A DNA stretch of 64,000 bases, from contig NC_057006.1 in NCBI RefSeq assembly GCF_000002595.2, forward strand, positions 4,115,633 through 4,179,632, in the 5' to 3' direction. Origin of the DNA: Chlamydomonas reinhardtii (lineage: Eukaryota > Chlorophyta > Chlorophyceae > Chlamydomonadales > Chlamydomonadaceae). This document shows, piece after piece, positions 22,505 through 33,457 of the stretch. The notes beneath the pieces were generated by a model. The model was not told the origin of the DNA. It did no database searches and was given only the letters and a program-made list of their open reading frames with translations. Position 1 is the first letter of the stretch, and each line of letters starts with the position of its first letter. A program made the translations under genes and the position numbers.

Positions 22505-25500
22505 TTACTTCTTGGGCTTCTCGATCTTGTACTGGCCCTTCCCGCCCTTGACCTTGGAGCCCTTGATTCTCAGCATCGCATACCCGCCGTTCTGCTCCCA
22601 CTGCGGCAGCCCTGACTCGAACCGCTCCTCCTTGAACGCCCAAGCCTTGATTGCCACCACCGCCAGGGCCACCGCGCCCGCCGCCGCCGCCCCCAACGCC
22701 CGCCAGCCGCCCACCGCCGCCATGCCGCCGCCGCCCATCACGCCCACCAGCGCCGCCACCACCGTGCCCGCCGCCACCAGCGCCGCCGCTGCCGTCAGCG
22801 CGATGCACACGCGGTTCACAAGCACCTCTCCCCGCTGGCATATCACGCAGTGGCGCAGGTGCCGCTCCCGCCGCGACAGCATCTGCTCCAGTGAGACACC
22901 GGCGGCCGGCCAGCCGCGATATGTCTGTCCCAGCGGCGCTACCTGCGCCGCCGCAGCACCGCCCCGGCTCAGCAGCTGCTCCGCCCGGCTGTGGTTGTGT
23001 TTTGCTCCCGTGCTGCTGCCAGGATCCGACGCGGCCGCCGCTGCGGCAGTGCCGGCACTGCTCCTGGTGCTGCTGCCGCCTGCGGCGGCGGGCTCGTTGC
23101 TGTCCCACAGGCTGTTCGGGTAGCCTGCCATCTTCATCCACTTGTTGATGGCCGCAACGCCCTCGTCACTGCGGCTGTTGAGCCAGTAGTCGCGCCGCGT
23201 GAGGCCCTCGCGCCGCATCAGTTCCTCCTGCCTGCGTGTGTTGAAAAAGGGATAAAAGCGAAAGCCCTATTTGGTTCCGTGAGAAATTGGCATGTAAGGT
23301 GTATGCCGCTTGGTTGGCAGGTCAGGCAAGGCGAATGGCGAGTCCAGCGGCCGAGCGGCCGTGGCTGAAAACGTAATGACAGAAAGGCAGCGGACAAGCG
23401 ATCAGGCTTGATCAAGTTAAACCAACCTGCACATCATGACCACGTCCTGGTCCGCGATGAGCTGGGACATGAACAGCCTTCGTTTGGGGCAGGTGTCGGG
23501 GGCAAGGGCGGGGTTTTTAGTTCTATGGGTTTGGTCATCCATTTGCGGGTGCAGTACACGGGCGGGGTTAATATTGTCCTTTTCCCAGGAGGGCGCTCTA
23601 GCCCGCACTTGCCCCCAACCACGAGTGCACCAGGACGGTGGAGCAAAACGGGTTGTCGCTGTAGTGCTGACACGACAGCTGCTGCTGACGCAGTGCAGCA
23701 AGCACCGAGCTGCCAGCAGCTTCCCCCCGCCCTCCCGCCCCGCATGGTCCAAAGCAGGTGCGAGCAGCTCTCACCAGTGCGGCAGCTTGCCGAGCAGGTC
23801 GGTTATCCCTCCGCGCTTTGTCTCCTTCTTCACCTCCCTCTCCTTCTTTCCTGCGTATTCATCACCCGTCGCTTGTTCGGCGGCGGCGCTCGTCGCAGCG
23901 CTGGCACTGGCGGCAGCCGGCACCTGTGGCGGGCTCTGCGGCGCCGGCGGCGCCGAGCCAGGCGTGGGTTTAGATGCCTTCCCCACACCCATTTTGAAGA
24001 AGGTGCGGCACACGCCGGGCCGCACGGGCACCTGCATCGTACAGATCTGTGTACGGCTGCCGTTGGGCTGGTCGTAGGTGGCCCTGCGTTCAGCAGCCAA
24101 CGCGGTGCGAAAGGCGTCAAGAAATTACTTTGTCCGTAATGCAGCCGCACGCACATCCGCACACGCACACCCAGGCATGATTCCTTTCCTTGTGCTCCCT
24201 AGCACACCCAGGCCCTGCTGCCGGTAGCTGCCGCCGCCACCCCACACGCACCGGATGGCAAAGGGCGGCTCGAAATCGCGCTGCGCGTCCATGTCCTCAT
24301 TCTTCATCTCATAGCCCCGGTGCCGCCACATCCAGCCAGACTGGGCGGAGCGCAGATGAGGTAAGGTAACACAAAACGAATAAAATCAAGGCATCAAGAA
24401 GCATACAAAGGAAAAGCAGCTAGGCGTGCGGGTGGGAGGTGAGAGCCTCGAGGAAGAGTTGTGTTGACTCGTTGAGGCCCCGTAGCTAGGCAAGCCGTCA
24501 ACGACAATACGGTGCCCCAAGAACAAGGCCCCTCTCACCCCTGCTGCTCACCTTGACGTCTATGTCCTGGTTGCGCACCATCCCGCCCCGCATCGGCACA
24601 CTCTCATTGGTGCGGAAGGCGCCCACTGCGTGCAGGCGAGAAAGCGGAAGGCAGCGGTGGTGGGAGGGCCTTGGTGGATGCAGGCCACGCCATAGCCCAA
24701 GTTCACACAGCCCACACACACCATACGACCCCAGTGCCTGCGCAAACACGCCGCCACGCAAACCCCGCACTGCTCCGTGCTCGGGGGACCTTTATGTTCG
24801 ACGACCCAACCTGCCGCTACGCTAGTAGTTGTGCGGACCAGCACTCACGCCCGTGGTGTAGGAAGTTGGCGTGTGCGGGGTCCATGCCCTGCTCCACCCA
24901 GAAGCTACGGGAAGAGGGAAGGGAGGTCGGGGAGATCAGGGAGGTCAGGGAAGTGCAACGATGCGCAGGAGGTAAAGGCTAGCGGGCAGGTGGGCACCCG
25001 GGCCGCAGCACTCGTCTGCCCCTCGTCCCTCACACCCCCGGCCCCGCCCACCTGTAGTCGTTAGGCAGCTCGTTCATGGACCAGTCCAGGATGGGCGTCG
25101 TGTCTGGATCCAATAGCCGCGGCAGCGGTGTGGCGGCGGCGGCCGCGGCGGCTCCCGGCCCCGTCTCCAGCCAGGCCCACAGTACGCCGTCGTGCACCCG
25201 GGACGCGAAGGAGGTCGCACAGGAGCGCGGGCTGCCGCAGGCGGTGGCGGGGGCGCGCGGGTCGGCGGCCAGCTGTTGTCGCGGGGGGTTGGCGCGGGAC
25301 ACACACAGGGAGCGACACCGCGGGGGGGGGTACATTCATGATTAGTGAAGGAAGTGGGGGGGGGGGCGGCGTTAGACACAAGGGGGATAGAAGTGAATGC
25401 ACGGCGTCCAGCCGCCATGCCTCCTTCTCCTCGGGAGGTCGGAAAGAAGTACGGTTCAGGACACTGCGACTAGGAACACAGTGCGCACGCCTGTGTTCCA

Positions 25501-26777
25501 TCACCCCATGCCATCCCATCCCACGCTGCACAGCACGCGGGCTACCGCGGCGCCCCCACCTGCGGCACACGCGTGCAGCGGCCGTCTCCGTCAAACTCCC
25601 AGCCATGGTAGGCGCAGGCCAGCCGCGTGCCGCCCTCCTCCACACGGCCCTGCGCAGGGCGACCCAGAAACGCCACAAGGTTTGCAGCATTGGGACAAGT
25701 CCAACGTAATCGACACACGCAAACGCATGCTACACCAGCGTGCTCGTCCGCGAGCCCTTCAGCACCAGTCCTGCCCCCTGTCCCAGCACCGCCACCAACA
25801 CCAGCACCCACCTCCGACAGCGGCGCCAGGCGGTGTGGGCACATGTCCCGCATCACCCTCCAGCCCTGTGTGCATTGCGCGTGGGGCGTTGTTGGGCGTT
25901 CGCATCCCGACATGCCCCGCCACGCCACGCCATGCCTAACCATTATGCGGCACCCCCTCCCCTCCCCAGCCCCAGAAGGCCAGGACCCGGCAGCTAGAAG
26001 GCGGCAAAGCGAACACAGTCACCGCGGCAGTAGTAGCCCCACAGCACACCTCTGTCTTGTGGTGCCACAGCACCAGGGGTTGGCCCAGGATGGTCACAGG
26101 GGTGGGGCGGGACGGATCCAGATAGCACACGGGCACGATGGGGACCCAGTTGGCAAACCAGTTGTAGGGCACAGCGCCCGAGCTGCTACCGCCGGGAGAC
26201 GCAGCTGGAGTGATGGTGGTGGTGGAAATTGAGGATGTGGGTGCTGGCGGCTGGGGGGCAGCCTCGGCGGGCGGCGCGGCTGTCGCTGCGGCGGCAAGGA
26301 CGGACGAAGTTGGGACCTGCGTACCGGTGCCGGCTGCGGGCGAAGACAAGGGCGCAATTGCAGGTGGGTCATGGTCCACACGTATCACTAGTGTGTCAAG
26401 CCGTTGGAGCACAGTTTGCGGGGCCGGCAGGCGAAGGGTGAACGTTTCTGCAGGGGACCCCGAGGAAGCGTCTGGCGGCAGTTGGTGTGCTCGTGTGAGG
26501 CTCCGGACGGCCCTCCGTCAGCAGTACCGTATCAAAACGCAACGTCGTCAACCGCACCTTTAGCGCGCTATCAACCACAGCATCATGGCACTGCTACAGG
26601 AGGTAACCACAAATCGATCGGCGCGTCGACGTGAGCGACGAGAGCGCGCTCACCAGGATGCGGATGCGAGACCACGCGAGCTCGCCATCCTGCACCGCCT
26701 CTGGTTGTCAGGCGCGGGCATTGTCGCTCCGCGTGGCGACTTCGCACGCTGGTCGAGCGGCTCTGAAGAGCCCACAT
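22505..26777 (-). CDS. pheophorbide a oxygenase-like Rieske oxygenase
   Basis: Ten exons join in phase: about 26445-26050, 25865-25812, 25649-25560, 25272-25052, 24904-24849, 24625-24552, 24340-24252, 24083-23775, 23477-23427 and 23231-22505. I place a first exon at 26777, where an ATG opens an Arg/Ser-rich, acid-poor peptide resembling a plastid transit peptide; its splice to the next exon is unresolved. The Rieske centre is complete: CPHRLAPLSE, then CAYHGWEFDGDG. The mononuclear iron site is MDPAHANFLHHG (Asp, His, His). The C-terminus has the HCVICQRG CxxC motif of the PAO/TIC55 group followed by a Gly/Ala-rich hydrophobic hairpin, so it is likely anchored in a plastid membrane. PAO opens the macrocycle of pheophorbide a in chlorophyll breakdown. 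The substrate of this paralogue is not known. Confidence 0.85.
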
Positions 26778-27091
26778 TGAAGCCGAGACTGTTGTGCAGA
26801 CTCTTGTTGATGGCAGAGAGCAGGGACTGGCAAAAGTGTTCGGCGTTTATAACACAAGTAGAACTTCAGACGTTACAATAACAATTCGCCCAACACATTG
26901 GACTCGGCTGACTGCAGCACAGACTGACTTCAGCATTCGGTCCATGGGACCAGGCGACACAAATTTTGATGCAGCAAGAACACCATCAATTTGCCAGATG
27001 CAATAAACAACGACGAGGAATGACCGGGGCACCTGGGCGCTGAGGTGCCGGCGACTTTGGCGCGCACAGTGGAGCATATAGAGGGCTGAGA
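26778..27091. promoter_or_regulatory. divergent promoter region, Rieske oxygenase and TPR gene
   Basis: The two putative start codons face away from each other across about 314 bp. The stretch is AT-richer than its surroundings, especially 26840-27010. No specific motif is identified. Confidence 0.4.
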
Positions 27092-29682
27092 ATGAACTCC
27101 GATGCCCTCGAAAGAGCCACCAAGCGGCTCAAGGACCTGCTGCTGGAAAAGGCGAGTGGATCATGGAAGCGGGCACGGCGCAGTCCTACTTCCCCTGGCA
27201 CCCGACCCTGCACCCGTCAGACATTGCACGGGCGCCGCGCCTTACAAGCAGTGCCAAAACATGCAGGCTTGACATGCAGGCTGTAAAGCACTCTGCTCTG
27301 CTCCCAACCTCTCATGCCCTGCTCCACAGGTCCCTGAGCTGCTGCTGCAGGCCGAGTGCGGCGGGGGCCTGGAGTTGCCCACACTCCTGCCATGGGGCTT
27401 CGCCTCCGTGCCCTCCCTGGACGAGCTAGCCGACACGGCCGCGCAGGAGCTCGCAGACATGCACCAGCGCCGCCGGCAGCAGTGGCAGGAGCAGCTGCGG
27501 CGGCAGCGAGAACAGGAGGAGCAGGCGGACCAGCAAGGGCAGGACGCGCAGGAGGGGCGCGGCGGCGACCGATGGCAGTTGTCAGAGCACGAGCAGGAGG
27601 GACAGCGACAGCAGCAGCAGCAGCAGCAGCAGCCACGACAGGTGGAGGAAGGGGAGCATGCAAGCGAAAGAGAGCAGCGGACAGAGGCGCTTGATGGCAC
27701 GGCCGGCGGTCCACCGCAGCAGCCGCTACTCGAGCTCCGGCCGCCGGACGAGTCTACCGTGACCCAGACGCCGGGACTGGCGCAGGCGGCGGCGGCCGAC
27801 GGCGAGCCAGAGCTGCCATGCGCGGCACCTCCTCCCCACCTTCAACACCTACAGCAGCAGCAACCGCCGCCACAGCAGCCGCAGCAGCCGACGTACGCGT
27901 GTACAGCCTTCCTGCAGGCGCTGGACGAGAGCCGTACGTACCGCAGCCCGCACTGCGAGGCGGCCATGGCGGACGCATTGGGCATGTCAGACCTGTACGA
28001 GGGACTGGCCGGATCCACACTGGCGCCGCCGCCGCCGCCCGCGGGCCTGCAGGGCCTGCAGGGGGCGCCTGGTGGGAGAGGGGAAGGGCGGCCGCAGTCA
28101 CCCGGGGCAGCAGGGAGAGGCGGAGGAGGCGGCGGTGTGGCAGGCGGGGCCACGGACTCGGGCTCGGGACTGGAGCTGCTGCGGGGAATGCTGCGGGGCC
28201 ACATCGACTGCCGCTGGTCGCTGGAGGCAGTCAAGCAGGGCGCGGCGCTGGCCAAGCAGGGTGAGAGCGGGCGGGCGGGAGGGCGGGAGGGCGGGCGGGA
28301 GGGCGGGCGGACGGGAGGGAGCTAGCCTCATGGGCACACACACACACCCAGAGGCAAATCCACACACGCGCACATGTCGCACGCCCTTCGTGTTTCCTTC
28401 CCTTGTGCTCTCTGACACGTGCCCTCGTGTGTGCGCCCTGGCAGGCAACTACCCCGACGCCTTCAAGTGCTACACGCGCGCCCTGGAGCTGGACCCACGC
28501 AGTGCCGAGGCGCTGGTGGCGCGCGGCGCGGCGCACGCCAATCAACGTGACTTGGCCGCGGCAGAGGCAGACCTGAGGCAGGCCATACGGCTGGATCCAA
28601 CGCATCGCAACGCGGCCCCCTACCTGGCGGCGGTGCTGCGGCGCGGCGGCGCCGACGCCACGGACGCGGCGGCAACCGTGGCGGCGGCGGTGGCGGAGGG
28701 CGCGGCGGCGGTGAGGAGGGAGGAGGAGGAGCGGCGGCGGGCGGCGCTGGAGAAAGTGCGGGGGGTTGGCGGCGGGGAAAGGCCGGCGGCGGTGGCTGCG
28801 ACGCCGCGGGGCCGCAAGCAAGGCGCGGGCGAGGGTGTGGGCGGCGCGGCGGAGCAGAATGCGGAGGAGGGTGACGGCGCCGGCGGCTCGTGGCGGGAGC
28901 GGCAGCAGGAGCAGCTGCTGGCGCTGCAGCAGCACCGGCATCGCGGCGGCGCACCTGTGCACTACGCCTCGGGGCCGGCTGGTCCGGGGCAGCAGGACGG
29001 CGGGAGCGGCGGCGGGCCGCAGCTGCCGGAGGCTGACCGGCTGCAGCGGGAGCGGGAGTTGGATGAACTGGAGCGGGAGCTTGAGGCAGAGCGGCGAGCA
29101 CGTGCGGCAAGCGGGGCGGGGTTGGGCCCGGACAGTTGGCCGGGCGGCAGGGGGCGAAGCGGCGGCGGCGGCAGCAAGAGTCGCCGGCGGCGGACCAGCT
29201 TAAGCAGCAACAGCGGCGGCAGCAGTGGGAGTAGCAGTAGCAGCAGCAGTGGCAGCGACACACCAGGTGGGTGCTTTGGTAAAATGCATGGGGATGCATG
29301 CTTCACTTGCATCCGTGCAGTTGCAAGGCTTTGTAGTGCTAGAGAGCGCAAGGGAAGAACACGCAGGACTGTACGCGATGCGGTGCGCAACTGAAGTGCG
29401 TGCACGGTCGCATCAGGCCGTCAAACGTCACTCAACGCCCCCGTTGCACCAGCATACCGTACACCCAGTACAGCCGTTCCTCTTGCCTCCTGCACAGGGT
29501 TGGCGGCTGCTGCGGCGGCCGCAGCGGGCGGCGGGCGGCCGGACAGTGAAGACGTCAAGCGGGCTCTTGATGTGTACCTCAAGGCGCGCAAGTCGTCTTC
29601 CTCCTCGCATAAACGCAAATCTCACAAACACAAGAGTAGCTCCAAACACAAGAAGAAGAGCAAGAAAAAGCGGCGGAAATAG
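27092..29682 (+). CDS. TPR protein with Lys/Ser-rich tail, TTC14-like
   Basis: Four exons (27092-27151, 27330-28260, 28445-29266, 29498-29682) encode 665 residues. The first intron uses a GC donor (AAAAG then GCGAGT), because no GT donor gives the right phase. Residues 21-330 are rich in Gln, Glu and Pro with a poly-Gln run. TPR motifs span about residues 320-400 (AVKQGAALAKQGNYPDAFKC, RALELDPRSAEALVARGAAH, ADLRQAIRLDP). A low-complexity middle has Arg/Glu helices (LQRERELDELERELEAERR), and the tail is KSSSSSHKRKSHKHKSSSKH with further Lys/Arg. This plan of TPR plus basic Ser/Lys tail resembles TTC14, a poorly known nuclear protein, though no S1 domain is visible. A nuclear, RNA-related role is inferred. 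Confidence 0.7.
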
Positions 29683-30085
29683 ATGGTCTGGGGGCCGTGT
29701 GGCAGGGGTCTGTTGATTTATGGAAGCAAGAACCCCGCGCATTGCACTTCTGGGGCAGACCTGGGCCCCGCGTCTCTGGAGCGGATGGTGCAAGGGATGA
29801 TGGATTGATGGCCCCAGGAGTAGTGGAAGACGGCTGGTAGGATGCAGAGCTCGGCAAGTAAGGCTAGCCAGGCCGCTGTCAGGGTTCAGATAGGGGCGCA
29901 GTGAGTCCTGGCCTTGCTGTGGAGCTCGGTGCCTCCTTGCGGCATGGAGTCCGTTCTGCGGAGAGGTATGCAGGCGGTGGCGTGAGCCACAGGCCCACAG
30001 GCCAGAGCCCAGGGGTGACCCGCCAATAGCGTATGCGTGAGTCCGTGCTTTGGTATACAGGTGGGCAACTCGGACCTCCTTGTAC

Positions 30086-30090
30086 TGTAA
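30086..30090 (+). promoter_or_regulatory. TGTAA poly(A) signal, TPR gene
   Basis: TGTAA lies about 400 nt after the stop codon at 29682, at a typical distance for volvocine genes. Confidence 0.5.
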
Positions 30091-30608
30091 CGTCGCGTTG
30101 GCGAACGCCACACATTGTCCGCCGTTGGGGTATGGGCATTCCTGTGGAGGGTTCAGCTGGCTGCCAGGCTGCCAGCAGGGGCCTGTGCTTGGCCTTGCGA
30201 CTTCGCACGTTACGCTTGACAGGTTGCGGACTGGCCATACGGTATGCACTTACATGCGTGCTGCTTGCTGTCGCCGCACAGGCCACACCTCTCATCTCAC
30301 GACATTTCTAGCAACCAACCTCCGGCGTGCAGTGCATACCCAACACCATGACCCTGAAAAGAATAGCTGCACTCTTCTCCATGCACGCTAGCAATCTGGA
30401 CGGGCCGCGTCCCCAAGCATCCACCTGCTGTGCTGTCATGGCCAGCAGTGTGTGTCCAGCAGCGTGGAGCAATGTCTCTCTGCCCCGAGTCCCAGTCGCA
30501 GCGGGCAGACACCACGCACATGATGCTAACAATCGACCCGCCTACGTAACACATTACCTAAATTATGAAGGGTAGAATGTCTCGACGTCGTACCCCAGTC
30601 TCTGCAGC

Positions 30609-30873
30609 GCACACCGCAGCCACACACACTCCACCATTATACAAACAGACGTTGCGTCTGCCACGTTACTGACGCGACACCAAAATGCAGTGCTCTAAGC
30701 CGTAGCAATCTCATTCGTTCATCCAAATAACAGCCACACATCGCATTCCTAAACGGCACACACACACACGTACACGCATCAATCATAAGTAGTATTGCCT
30801 CAGCGCACATACAATGCATTCCTAATACGGCCGCACACCGCAGCCACCACCACACACCACCATACAAACAGAC
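30609..30873. repeat. imperfect direct duplication, AC-rich
   Basis: A segment reading CACACCGCAGCC, then an AC-rich run, then CATACAAACAGAC or ATACAAACAGAC occurs at about 30609-30650 and again at about 30832-30873, some 222 bp apart. A CATTCCTAA motif near 30742 is also repeated near 30816. This suggests a diverged local duplication. Confidence 0.5.
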
Positions 30874-31520
30874 AATGCACCTGCCGTCTTCCATGCAACA
30901 AACCAGCGCCGCCGCAGAACGGGGTCCCCACACGCGGCTGCCAATGTAAGTTGAGCTCACACATGAGCAAGCAAAGCATGAGCTTGCCGCCCGTCCTCTG
31001 TGCTCATAAACAGCCCGCATCGCCACGCCCCTACGCCCCTCTGACCGCGATAACCAGTCCTTGCCATCCGCTCGTCGGCACGGGAAAAATGTTGCGGCAG
31101 GTATCGCCACATATCCGCACACAGGGTGCCTACCCCAACACTACTACTTGAACCGCCTGCCCCGCCGCCAATACGCGAGGGGAGGGCTTGCCTGCGTGGA
31201 GCCCAAAAAAATTGCAAACAGCCCGTTGCGACACAAATCTGGCCACAATTGGCGGCCACCCACATGCTCCTCCACTCTGCTGGTGCGATCCCATCCGCTC
31301 AGGTACAGCCGGGTATCTACATTAGCGCCAGTTCCTCTCGCCCACACTGCCGTGAGCACCTGGCCTGCCACAGCCACATTGCCCACTGCATTGCCCGCGG
31401 CCTGCGCGCCGCGCCGTCTCACGGCCGAGCTGGTGCGGCGCGCACTGGCCCCGCAAGCCTCTGCAGACTACTTCGGGCCATGGCTTGAGCCTTGAGGCAC
31501 CCGATGCCTCTAGCGGCCCC

Positions 31521-33264
31521 TCACGCGGCCAGAGGCTGCATGGTCATCACCAGCAGCTGCGGCTCGTGCTTGACGCCGCCGCCCACGAAGTCGCCGCACG
31601 ACAGGCGGCCCAGGCCCTGCCGCAGCCCCGCCATCGCGCCCGCGCTGCCGCCCGCCTCCTTCTCCAAATACCCCAGCGACAGCCGACGCTCGTGCTGGTG
31701 CATCCGCTGCTGCTTCCGCGCGCGCTGCCGTTCCAGCTCCTCCTGTGAGTAGCGCCGCCGGTGCCGGCGGCCCTCCTGCAGCCGGTGCGCACGCAGCGCG
31801 CCGCCCGCCGTCGCGGCCCCCACCGCGCCCGCCACCGCGCGCGCCCCCAGCAGCTCGGCATTGGGCGCGTGCACGCCCAGCCCCAGCTGCTGCTGCTCCA
31901 CGTCGTGCATGAGGTGGTTGAGCGTGGCCACCGACACGCTGGACAGCAGGTGCCAGGCGCTGTGCACCAGCGGCAGGTCGGGCCGCCAGTCCTCCAACGC
32001 AAAGGCCGCCAAGCCCGCCAGGCAGCAGGCCGAGTGCAACAGCTGCGGCCGCCGCAGCTCGGGGTTGCGCTGCGCGGCGGCCAGGAACTTCACCTCCATG
32101 GCTACGGAGTTGACGAAGGAGACCAGGAAGGGCTTGAAGGGCGTGGCCAGGATGCCGGCGGCGGTGACCGCCTTCGGCACGCCGGGGAACAGCGCGCGCG
32201 TCATGATGTTAGAGGCGCCCGCGATGGTCCTGCGGTGTGCGGTGGGCGAAGATGTACATGAGGAGGGCGTGGACCCTCCGTGAGTGGCGCGCAGGGTGTG
32301 GTGCTGCCGGTAGCGGGTTGCGGTTACGGGCAACGGCAGCACAGCGCACGCATTAACGGCAAGGCCAGGGGCCTGCTGCTGCTCACCAGAAGTCCAGTCG
32401 GCGGCCCCACTCGCGGAAGGAGCCGTAGCTGCTGTGGAAGACCATACTCGCCGCGCCTGCAGCGACGACCGAGGCGCCCCATGCCTTGCCCGACGCCGTT
32501 TTCCGGTGCTTGAGCGCGTGGCAGCCGCAGGCAATGTAGGGGGTGGACGTCGCCACGTTGCAGCAGCGCTCGCACATGTTGCGGTCGCAGGTACCCGGGC
32601 CTACAATCCAGGGGCGCCAGCGAGTGAGGTTCGAGGGGTAGCAGGGTGGTTGGTGTGGTAGGCGGTGCCAGCGCAAACCCGGCCCGAGCGCAGCCAAATG
32701 GACTTTTGGGTGCGCCGTTTGTTTTGTATTTTGCAGAATGAGCGCGGTTGCAAGCTCACGCGCGGGTTGTCCTCGCACGCGAGATATCCACCGACCCAAG
32801 CTACGGACACGACGCCACGGCTTCCGAGACCCGTCGCGCACTCGATACCCATACAAAAACACATAGTGGGCCTCTCCAAGGCATGCGGGTGGGCCGGCGC
32901 GCGGCACCGACGGTTGTTCTTCTTGGTCATCGGCGCGACTCAAGGTTTGAAACTCACCGCGCGGGCTCAAAGCCGCCTGAGCCGTCGTTGCGAGCAAGCC
33001 TCCAAGGCTGACGAAGCCGAGCACACTCGCCTTCATGTCCACCGCCCGCAGGCCCGCCGAGGCAAGGCCGGTCCGCCTCATGATTGCACAGGTGTCCCCG
33101 CTTCTAGAGGGTGTTGCCACGGACCCCGCTAGCCTGCGCTGCAGAAGGTCGTCTAGGGACTTTCCCATCGTGCTGCCGCTGCTCGCAAGCTGCGCGAGCA
33201 CGCGAGCAGGGTCAAGCCCATGTAGGTCGGGTAGAGGCAGGTTTATGCCAAATAGCTGCGCCAT
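31521..33264 (-). CDS. multi-pass membrane protein with CREST-like motifs
   Basis: Three exons (33264-32958, 32600-32387, 32229-31521) encode 409 residues. The N-terminal 100 residues include a hydrophobic segment (SVLGFVSLGGLLATTAQAAL). Exon 2 opens with a Cys cluster (CDRNMCERCC). The membrane region carries SMVFHSS (Ser-x3-His), then RLDFW (Asp), and later PLVHSAWHLLSS (His-x3-His). That order of Ser, His, Asp and paired His is the signature of the CREST superfamily of putative metal-dependent membrane hydrolases (alkaline ceramidase, PAQR, Per1, TMEM8 and relatives). The C-terminus is basic and coiled (YSQEELERQRARKQQRMHQ). A lipid amidase or lipase-like activity is therefore inferred; no close family member is recognised. 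Confidence 0.7.
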
Positions 33265-33457
33265 TTTTTATTCGTGTGAAGGTATATTTTTATGCAGGGC
33301 AGAGTGCGACGACGGCTTGAAGACCCAAGTCAAAGAACTTTGGCAATGAGGGCTAAAAGGCGATGCAGTAGCAGAGTTTTGACGCATGTTGCAGAAAAGT
33401 TAAACATCTGCAGTATCAGAATTTATGGCTTGAGCATTGAAAACTAGCAAACGGCTT
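33265..33457. promoter_or_regulatory. short bidirectional promoter, CREST-like and BAG6-like genes
   Basis: Only 193 bp separate the divergent ATG codons at 33264 and 33458. The stretch is AT-rich for this genome, for example the TTTTTTATTCG run at 33264-33275 and TATATTTTTATG at 33282-33293. Confidence 0.6.

Larger units (their letters stand above)
29683..31520. other. intergenic between convergent genes
   Basis: No gene is seen in 1.8 kb. The first 400 bases are probably the 3' UTR of the TPR gene, up to a TGTAA signal. From 30600 to 30900 there are AC-rich imperfect repeats. The rest should include the 3' UTR of the CREST-like gene. Confidence 0.5.
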
